Assembly (NCBI GenBank): GCA_001421095.1
Contig: LIIK01000028.1
Span: 1-31,450, forward strand
From: Candidatus [Bacteroides] periocalifornicus
GTDB lineage: Bacteria; Bacteroidota; Bacteroidia; Bacteroidales; CAJPTX01
Length of the DNA stretch: 31,450 bases
Reading direction: 5' to 3'
The stretch's first letter is position 1; each line of letters begins with the position of its first letter. Both the position numbers and the translations under genes were made by a program. Positions 7,544 to 13,215 of this stretch are shown here, one piece after another. The notes beneath the pieces were generated by a model. That model searched no databases, had not been told where the DNA came from, and worked only from the letters and a program-made list of their open reading frames with translations.

Positions 7544-9019
7544 ATGACGACGATGCGAGGAAATAGACGATTCTCCATCCTGCTGGGCGTGGCCGTGCTG
7601 GCTACGCTCCCATCGTGCCAGCGCTACATCACCGTGGCTGGAAGGGCTGAGGGGTTTGACCAGGGCGGCAAGGTGCTGGTGGTAGTGCCAGATGATACGG
7701 TGCCGAGCATGGAGCACCATGCGCAGTGCTGGCGGGCGAAATCGCTAGGACACTATGTGGAACTCGACGATTCTGGACGATTCCATGCGAAGTTTCGGCT
7801 TGCTGGGCCTTCGAGCATACAGGTGGTGTGCGGCGATGGGAAGATCAACCCCATGGTCTGGGGAGGCGATAGTGTGTATGTGGAATTCCGCAATAGCGAC
7901 AGCTTCCCCTGCAATAGCGAAATAACACGGATGAAGTTTGCAGGTCAGATTGCCGACCGCCCTTCAAGCTATCGGGGGCAAGGAGACCGTTGGCTGCGCG
8001 AAGCCTCGCGTGAGCGTATTGGTATGCGGGCTGCACTCGATAGTCTCACGGCCTTCCGTAAGAGTATGGTTCGGCAGTACAGGCGGGAGCTGAAGGCGGC
8101 AGGAGTTCCGTGGCGTAGGCGGGGTGCATATGTCAGATCATTTGAACGCATGGCTACTTACGGGCTTTTTTGGCCCTCATGGTTTGGGGTGAAAGGGAAG
8201 GAAGCCCAAATGCTCGCCCAGTGGAATAAGAAACACATTTATAGGTTGGGCTCTTGCAAGGATAGGCATTTCGACAGGTATTGCGAGTACCAGGAACGGC
8301 GGGGTCGGGAGTTGGCCGTGCTGAGAGGGCTGCTCGATACGGTGGCAGGCAAGGCCTACAAGACCCCCATTTTGCGCTACCCAGAAGAATGCCGCTACTG
8401 TGCCATGGTACGTAGCGCGATGGGTGTGCTCGACCATGTGGAGTACTCTACCTCAGATGCTACGCGGGCGCAGGATACGATGCGACTCCCGCAGCTCCTG
8501 CAGATGCGCCAGGCGCAGGGAGAGCACACCCGGCTCGATTCGCTTGCGCTAGCTGCTTGGCGTAACTATAAGGCGGGGATAGAGCGGGGGTATGGGCCTA
8601 GGGTATTCCACCCGGGCCAGCCGACGCTCGATAGCCTAGTGGCGCCTGTAGAGGGTGAAAAGCTTCGCGGAGTGCTGGTATGGTGCTGGCTGGCCAACAG
8701 CCGCGAGGCAGCCCAGCAGGTGGGCGCATTGGCAGAGATTGAGCACCAGCTCGCCCAGCAGGATGTGCGCAGCGTGCACGTCTGCTTTGACAATGGCGAC
8801 TACAACCTCCGCAGCGAACTCTATCTGCACGGGCTCCAGGGCGAGTATTGGCGTAGCAATAGGGCGCTGCGTACCCAGCTACTGCAAATGCTGGGAATCT
8901 CGAAATTACACACCCCCCGCCTGCTGCTGCTGTCGCCCGAAGGGCGGGTACTGGATGCCGCCCTGCCCGCAGCCGACGACGTGGAGGGGGTGGTGAAGCG
9001 GGTGGGGGAGAGGCTGTAG
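7544..9019 (+). CDS. Lipoprotein with cysteine-less thioredoxin-like domain (paralogue 1)
   Basis: The product has 491 residues with a type II signal peptide (LLGVAVLATLPSC; lipid Cys at about 25). The N-terminal third (about 28-115) resembles the beta-rich DUF4369-type domain that precedes thioredoxin domains in Bacteroidetes. A helical, Arg- and Tyr-rich middle follows. The last 130 residues have a TlpA-like fold pattern: a strand, then VLVWCWLANSREAAQQV where TlpA has FWATWCGPC, and later TPRLLLLSPEGRVLD with the cis-Pro. Both active-site Cys are missing, so redox activity is unlikely; binding or chaperoning is possible. It lies before the GG-peptide pair and has a paralogue after it (9898-11385) with a nearly identical C-terminus. 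Immunity or peptide handling is inferred from position only. Confidence 0.75.
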   Translation: MTTMRGNRRFSILLGVAVLATLPSCQRYITVAGRAEGFDQGGKVLVVVPDDTVPSMEHHAQCWRAKSLGHYVELDDSGRFHAKFRLAGPSSIQVVCGDGKINPMVWGGDSVYVEFRNSDSFPCNSEITRMKFAGQIADRPSSYRGQGDRWLREASRERIGMRAALDSLTAFRKSMVRQYRRELKAAGVPWRRRGAYVRSFERMATYGLFWPSWFGVKGKEAQMLAQWNKKHIYRLGSCKDRHFDRYCEYQERRGRELAVLRGLLDTVAGKAYKTPILRYPEECRYCAMVRSAMGVLDHVEYSTSDATRAQDTMRLPQLLQMRQAQGEHTRLDSLALAAWRNYKAGIERGYGPRVFHPGQPTLDSLVAPVEGEKLRGVLVWCWLANSREAAQQVGALAEIEHQLAQQDVRSVHVCFDNGDYNLRSELYLHGLQGEYWRSNRALRTQLLQMLGISKLHTPRLLLLSPEGRVLDAALPAADDVEGVVKRVGERL

Positions 9020-9151
9020 GATTCCCCGATTGCTAGGCGGGTGGGATTTGTAGCGACGTGGCGCGCTGCGTCGCGGTAAAGAGGCTATAGGGCTTCCCGT
9101 TTGCTAGGAGGGCGGGGTTTGTAGCGACGTGGCGTGCCGCGTCGCGATAAA
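9010..9151 (+). repeat. Two tandem 71-bp units that include the lipoprotein stop codon
   Basis: Units 9010-9080 and 9081-9151 both begin GAGGCTRTAGG and end GTCGCGRTAAA, with the palindromic core in the middle. In unit 1 the TAG is the stop of lipoprotein 1. A third unit of the same length (11376-11446) holds the stop of lipoprotein 2. Confidence 0.8.
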
Positions 9152-9197
9152 AAGGTCACCGCATCGCGAAGAGGCGGAGGGAAAATTTCACTAAAGA

Positions 9198-9229
9198 TTT
9201 GGCAGTTTGGAAAAAAATGTGGAACTTTG
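9198..9229 (+). promoter_or_regulatory. Probable promoter of the GG-peptide pair
   Basis: TTTG at 9198-9201, then 20 nt, then GAACTTTG at 9222-9229. Spacing fits the Bacteroidetes -33/-7 pattern, with G in place of T at the first -7 position. The leader to the first ATG would be about 70 nt. Confidence 0.5.
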
Positions 9230-9240
9230 CGTTGTAGTCG

Positions 9241-9261
9241 GCAATGATATTGGGTCATTGC
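9241..9261 (+). promoter_or_regulatory. Inverted repeat in the peptide-gene leader
   Basis: GCAATGA, 7 nt, TCATTGC: a perfect 7-bp dyad about 12 nt downstream of the -7 box and 45 nt before ATG 9307. It could be an operator or a 5' hairpin. Confidence 0.4.
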
Positions 9262-9306
9262 AATAGGGTTCATTAATGTTTCACAAAAGTTTAGGAGGGC
9301 TTTCAG

Positions 9307-9537
9307 ATGAGAACGTTTGACGAATTGTTGAATAGCCAGAATCGGCTGAGCAGGAAAGAAATGGCGGGGATTGGAGGCGGGTATCGGTATAAGTATCGTG
9401 TGGAGTGTAATGATGGGACTGTAGTGGGTGGAGAAATTGACATCGCAGATGACTTAGACTGGGATGAAGAAAGCAAGATCTGGCGTGGTCTAGTAGATGC
9501 CAATTGCAATGGAGGTGGGCGAGGAATCGCTTGTTAA
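9307..9537 (+). CDS. GG-leader precursor peptide A
   Basis: The precursor has 76 residues. The leader matches the Bacteroidetes double-glycine type: F4 D E LL, then L14, E18, M19, I22 and G24-G25, so the C39 exporter should cut after G25. The mature peptide would have 51 acidic residues that begin YRYKYRVEC and contain C34, C67 and C76, the last being the terminal residue. AGGAGG (about 9293-9298) precedes the ATG at a good distance, which is unusual where most genes lack a Shine-Dalgarno sequence. Peptide B follows after 43 bp and shares the leader, the YxYKYxVxCNDGT block and all three Cys. This points to a secreted ribosomal peptide of bacteriocin or signalling type. I know of no named family that fits fully. 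Confidence 0.85.
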   Translation: MRTFDELLNSQNRLSRKEMAGIGGGYRYKYRVECNDGTVVGGEIDIADDLDWDEESKIWRGLVDANCNGGGRGIAC

Positions 9538-9580
9538 TTTTTGCAAAACATCGCAAATTCGTTGACCGGGAGGTTTAACG

Positions 9581-9817
9581 ATGAAGACTTTTAGCGAACT
9601 CCTGAATAACCAGAATAGGCTGGGTCGTGAGGAGATGGTGGGAATAGGAGGTGGGTATCATTACAAATATCATGTAGATTGTAATGATGGGACATCAATA
9701 GATGGTGATGTCGAAATTTCTGATGACGCTTCAGATGAGTACGAACGTTCGGTTTTCGAAGCCGTGGTGGATTTTGAGTGTGGAGATGGAGTGGGTGGCC
9801 ATGGTACAGCTTGTTAA
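9581..9817 (+). CDS. GG-leader precursor peptide B
   Basis: The precursor has 78 residues and is paralogous to peptide A. The leader (MKTFSELLNNQNRL, REEMVGIGGG) again has L14, E18, M19, I22 and GG at 24-25. The mature part would be 53 residues, strongly acidic (DGDVEISDDASDEYE), with C34, C67 and C78 as last residue. The N-terminal mature block YHYKYHVDCNDGT is the best conserved part, the middle the least. GGGAGG lies about 8 nt before ATG. An odd number of Cys in both peptides leaves one unpaired in a monomer, so A-B or A-A dimers, or another modification, are possible. A terminator follows at 9848. Confidence 0.85.
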   Translation: MKTFSELLNNQNRLGREEMVGIGGGYHYKYHVDCNDGTSIDGDVEISDDASDEYERSVFEAVVDFECGDGVGGHGTAC

Positions 9818-9847
9818 CCATTTTAGAGGTTAAGTTTGTTGATATGA

Positions 9848-9881
9848 GGGAGAGGCTTTTCGCGAGTCTCTCCCATTTTTA
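9848..9881 (+). terminator. Terminator behind peptide B
   Basis: GGGAGAGGCT, 7-nt loop, AGTCTCTCCC (one mismatch) followed by ATTTTT. It lies only about 17 bp before ATG 9898 of lipoprotein 2, and I see no promoter in between, so lipoprotein 2 may depend on read-through. Confidence 0.8.
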
Positions 9882-9897
9882 ACAAGTTTCTCTTCCA

Positions 9898-11385
9898 ATG
9901 TATACGAGACGAATTTTCTGTTTTGCAATACTGCCCCTTATTTTCTTTGCGTTTGCTTCTTGCAATCGATATGTAATTGTTGCTGGTGATGCAAATGGTT
10001 TTGATCAGGGTGGACAGGTCATGGTTCTAGTACCTACACGTACAGATCCATCCGTTCAAAGAGTCGATAAAGGTTATGCTTTTTCTCTGTTAGGCGAAGA
10101 GATCCCGCTAGATAAAGCATCTCGTTTTAAAATCAAAGTGAAGCTTCCTGCTTCGCAGGCTACCATTTCTATAAAGTGCGGGGATAACGGACTATTTCAA
10201 GAGGTGTGGCCTGGCGACAGTGTCTACATAAGCTTCCGAAATACGGACAGCATAAAACAGCTGGGGACGATCACAAAAGCGGCATCTGGTATTATAGACT
10301 CGTTAGAATATGTCTATGTGCGTAGCTACCGTAATGCTGATCATTTTTGGCTGCGTGATTCAGTGTATAGAAAAATCGGTATTCAGGTAGCATTTGACAG
10401 TTTGGACGCAGTAAGGGCGGTGCTTTTACAGCGTTATTCGAAGGGACTTGCCAAAAGTGGAGTAAAGCAGGGAAGGCGAAAAGTTTTGGTTAGGGATCTG
10501 TTGCGATGGAGTGGGTCGCTCTATTTCATTATGAGTTTAAACGGGAGACCAACTGAGGAAGAGTCAAAGGAATATCAAGAGTGGAGAAGCAAGCGGTTCT
10601 ACGACCTAGCACCTTGTTGTGATCGCTATATTGGGAACTACAGTAGCTATTGTGAGGAAATTGCGAAGGATCGAATGCGCCGACATGGGCGGTATGACAC
10701 CACTAAAGTTGCTAGACTTTCTCGTTCGTTTTTGGAGGGTTACCCAGGAGAGAGAAAATGGAATAGTCGCCAGCGTACGGCACTAGCAATAGTTGCAAAT
10801 GCTAAGGGGCGTTCCTATTCTAGGCGTTCCACTCCAGATACCGCCGAGCTAGAGTGGGCTTTGGCCGAGCGCGCCAAGCGCGGCTACCACACCCGCGCCG
10901 ACTCGGTAGCTAGGGCGGCCTTCGAGCTCTACAGGGCGGGGCTACGGAGGGGGCACGTGGAGCGGTCGTTCAACAACCAGGCGTGGAGTCTGGGCACCCA
11001 GTCGGAGCTGACGCCCGCGGGCGAGCGTACCAAGGCGATCCTGGTGTGGTGCTGGCTGGCCAACAGCAAGGCGGCCATGCGGCAGGTGGGGCCGCTCGCG
11101 GAGATAGAGCACCGGCTGCGCCCGCTGGACGTGCGCAGCGTGCACGTGTGCTTCGACAACGGGGACCGCGCCATGCGCGAGGAGCTCTACCAGCTGGGGC
11201 TGCAGGGCGAGTACTGGTACAGCGACCGCCAGGTGCGCGGGCAGCTGCTGGATATGCTGGGGCTTAAGCGGCTGGAGGCCCCCCGCCTGCTGCTGCTGTC
11301 GCCCGATGGGCATGTGCTGGATGCCGCCCTGCCCGATGCCACCGACGTGGAGGGGGTGGTGAAGCGGGTGGGGGAGAGGCTGTAG
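9898..11385 (+). CDS. Lipoprotein with cysteine-less thioredoxin-like domain (paralogue 2, mosaic)
   Basis: The product has 495 residues. It starts with a type II signal peptide (LPLIFFAFASC) and has the same plan as paralogue 1: a DUF4369-like N-terminus beginning RYVIVAGDANGFDQGG, a basic helical middle, and a TlpA-like C-terminus with VLVWCWLANS in place of the CxxC and a later APRLLLLSPDGHVLD. Base use changes sharply near 10850. The first 950 bases are AT-rich like the peptide genes, while the last 530 are very GC-rich like the rest of the region. The 3' end, stop and next 60 bp match paralogue 1 closely. This suggests recombination between 3' ends. The role is unknown; closeness to the peptides suggests immunity, folding or capture. 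Confidence 0.75.
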   Translation: MYTRRIFCFAILPLIFFAFASCNRYVIVAGDANGFDQGGQVMVLVPTRTDPSVQRVDKGYAFSLLGEEIPLDKASRFKIKVKLPASQATISIKCGDNGLFQEVWPGDSVYISFRNTDSIKQLGTITKAASGIIDSLEYVYVRSYRNADHFWLRDSVYRKIGIQVAFDSLDAVRAVLLQRYSKGLAKSGVKQGRRKVLVRDLLRWSGSLYFIMSLNGRPTEEESKEYQEWRSKRFYDLAPCCDRYIGNYSSYCEEIAKDRMRRHGRYDTTKVARLSRSFLEGYPGERKWNSRQRTALAIVANAKGRSYSRRSTPDTAELEWALAERAKRGYHTRADSVARAAFELYRAGLRRGHVERSFNNQAWSLGTQSELTPAGERTKAILVWCWLANSKAAMRQVGPLAEIEHRLRPLDVRSVHVCFDNGDRAMREELYQLGLQGEYWYSDRQVRGQLLDMLGLKRLEAPRLLLLSPDGHVLDAALPDATDVEGVVKRVGERL

Positions 11386-11515
11386 GGCTTCCCGTTTGCC
11401 AGGGGGACGGTGTTTGTAGCGACGTGGCGTGCCGCGTCGCGGTAAAATAAGACGTGCCGCGTCGCGATAAAAAGGTCACTGCGTCGCGATAAAAAGGCCG
11501 CACCGCATCACATTA
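11376..11515 (+). repeat. Third 71-bp unit plus partial palindromic repeats
   Basis: 11376-11446 is the same 71-bp unit as at 9010, containing the stop of lipoprotein 2. It is followed by shorter tandem copies of GCGTCGCGATAAAAAGG up to about 11515. The tract fills the gap before the VKOR gene. Confidence 0.75.
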
Positions 11516-11552
11516 AAAAGAGTGTGCAGCATATTGATAACTTCCTCTTAGT

Positions 11553-13133
11553 GTGAATGATTCACTTATTCGCCATCTTTGCGTTGCCCTCGGCCATCGC
11601 CAGCTCTACCCTCGGGTGAAGACCCTCGTGGATGATTACCCTCTGGGGTTTGGGCTTGAGGCCTTAGGCAACGCCTTTGCCAGGTGCGGCATGCGCAGCG
11701 TGGCGCTGCGGGGAAGCGTGGATGAGCTGCTGGCCGATTGGCCAAAACCGCTATTGCTCGTGCTCGGTAGCGAGGACGAGGCGAGGTTGGCAGTGCTGGT
11801 ATCGGCTAATGACGAAGAAGTTATACTATTTGATGCGGAGGGGAGGCGGAGAAGGGCTCCTATTGCTCGGCTTGCCGATGTGTGGTCTGGGGTAGCAGTG
11901 GTGTTCGACAAGGAGGGGTATAGCCCTAGGCCGCCCGAGGGTCGTATTCGCCAAAAGCTGCAGAGTGTACGGCTCCGCAGGGTTTGTCTCTACGCATTCG
12001 TTGTGCTAGCCACGATGCTTACCCTGCGCGGGGTACTTGCCTATCTACCCGCTTGGCAGGGCTTACCGGTGGTGCTACTGGCGGCATTCGGACTGGCACT
12101 ATCGGTAGTGGCCGTGCTACAGTCAGCGGGGGTAAAGAGTCTTGTTGGTCGTAGGCTGTGCCACAGGGAAGATGATGAAGGATGTGGTAGGGTGCTTACC
12201 AGTAGGTATGCCCATTTGTTCGGAGGTTTTGGCTGGGGAGAGGTTGGGGTGGGTTACTTTCTCCTACCGCTCTGTATGGCAGCAGTTGGGCTATCAGCGC
12301 AGTTGTTGTGGATTCTTGGCATCGTGTGGATTTTCAGCGCGCTATTCATTCCCTATTCCCTCTATATCCAGCGTGTGCGGCTCAGGAGCTGGTGCACTGT
12401 ATGCCTGCTCGTGCTGGTAGTAGAGGTGCTGCTAGCAATGCTTGGGATATGGATGCTCGCTAGCGGTGTGGCACGCTATACAGGGCTGTTCGACAGACCA
12501 TTGTACGGTCTATCCCTCTACTTTCTAGTAGTAGCGGCGAGCTACCTCTACTGGGCTAAGTGGCGCGGCTCGGTGGAGGGACGAGAGTACAAGCGGGCAT
12601 TCAACCAGCTTCGGTTCTCCCCTGCTGTAGTTGCCGCGCTGTTTCGTGAAGAAGCCACCGTACCGCCCCCACCAGGTGATGAAATGATGGAGTGGAGATT
12701 GGGCGAAGGAGGGCAGCCGTGCGTGCTGGTCATTGGGCTCAATTGCCCCATTTGCGCTAGGTGGGTTAGTGTATTGCTGGAACGGGCAGAGGCCTCTGGA
12801 ATTAGCCGCTTGCGGGTTGTGCTGTTTTCACCCTCACCTGCCTTGCAAAAGCTCTCGGCCCAATGGGTAGAACTGGTGGGGCTGGTGGGTATTCACGAGG
12901 CGCTCCGTGCTTTTGCCGAGGGATTCCCGACGGGCTGGCTGGAGAGGTGCAGCGGCAAAGCAACCGAGAGTGCAAAGAATTCTGTACATTTGCAGCAGGA
13001 ATGGTGCGTGATGCACGGTATAGCATCTACACCACAGCTTTATGTGAATGGGAAGAAACTGCCCGATTATTACGATGTTGAAGACCTTGAATTTTTACAC
13101 ATAGTTTCTACGGCTGGGATCGCTGCGAAGTAG
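11553..13133 (+). CDS. VKOR-thioredoxin fusion with degenerate C39-like N-terminal domain
   Basis: This 526-residue membrane protein should make disulfides in the periplasm. Residues 1-about 125 look like a C39-type peptidase fold (YPLGFGLEALGNAFARCGM, then LLLVLGSEDEARLAVLVS) without the catalytic CGP motif. Helices follow from about 145. The VKOR part has the loop Cys pair (LCHREDDEGCG) and the CxxC in SWCTVCLLVLVVE. The C-terminal thioredoxin domain has NCPIC and a STPQLYVNGKKLP cis-Pro segment. Start is GTG 11553, since a stop lies upstream in frame and no ATG is available; the dyad GTGAAT-G-ATTCAC covers the start. Such fusions are known near Bacteroidetes GG-peptide exporters. Its likely substrates are the Cys-containing peptides A and B. 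Confidence 0.85.
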   Translation: MNDSLIRHLCVALGHRQLYPRVKTLVDDYPLGFGLEALGNAFARCGMRSVALRGSVDELLADWPKPLLLVLGSEDEARLAVLVSANDEEVILFDAEGRRRRAPIARLADVWSGVAVVFDKEGYSPRPPEGRIRQKLQSVRLRRVCLYAFVVLATMLTLRGVLAYLPAWQGLPVVLLAAFGLALSVVAVLQSAGVKSLVGRRLCHREDDEGCGRVLTSRYAHLFGGFGWGEVGVGYFLLPLCMAAVGLSAQLLWILGIVWIFSALFIPYSLYIQRVRLRSWCTVCLLVLVVEVLLAMLGIWMLASGVARYTGLFDRPLYGLSLYFLVVAASYLYWAKWRGSVEGREYKRAFNQLRFSPAVVAALFREEATVPPPPGDEMMEWRLGEGGQPCVLVIGLNCPICARWVSVLLERAEASGISRLRVVLFSPSPALQKLSAQWVELVGLVGIHEALRAFAEGFPTGWLERCSGKATESAKNSVHLQQEWCVMHGIASTPQLYVNGKKLPDYYDVEDLEFLHIVSTAGIAAK

Positions 13134-13215
13134 ATGTTCACGTAGGGTAAGGTGTTGTACTTACTGTTGATAGATTTCTGCATTCTCATTAAATAAAGAC
13201 ACATAATACTAGGCT

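Noticed and set aside
9010..11515. CRISPR array suggested by repeated palindromic units
   Set aside because: The units are adjacent or far apart, without regular unique spacers, and no cas genes are present.
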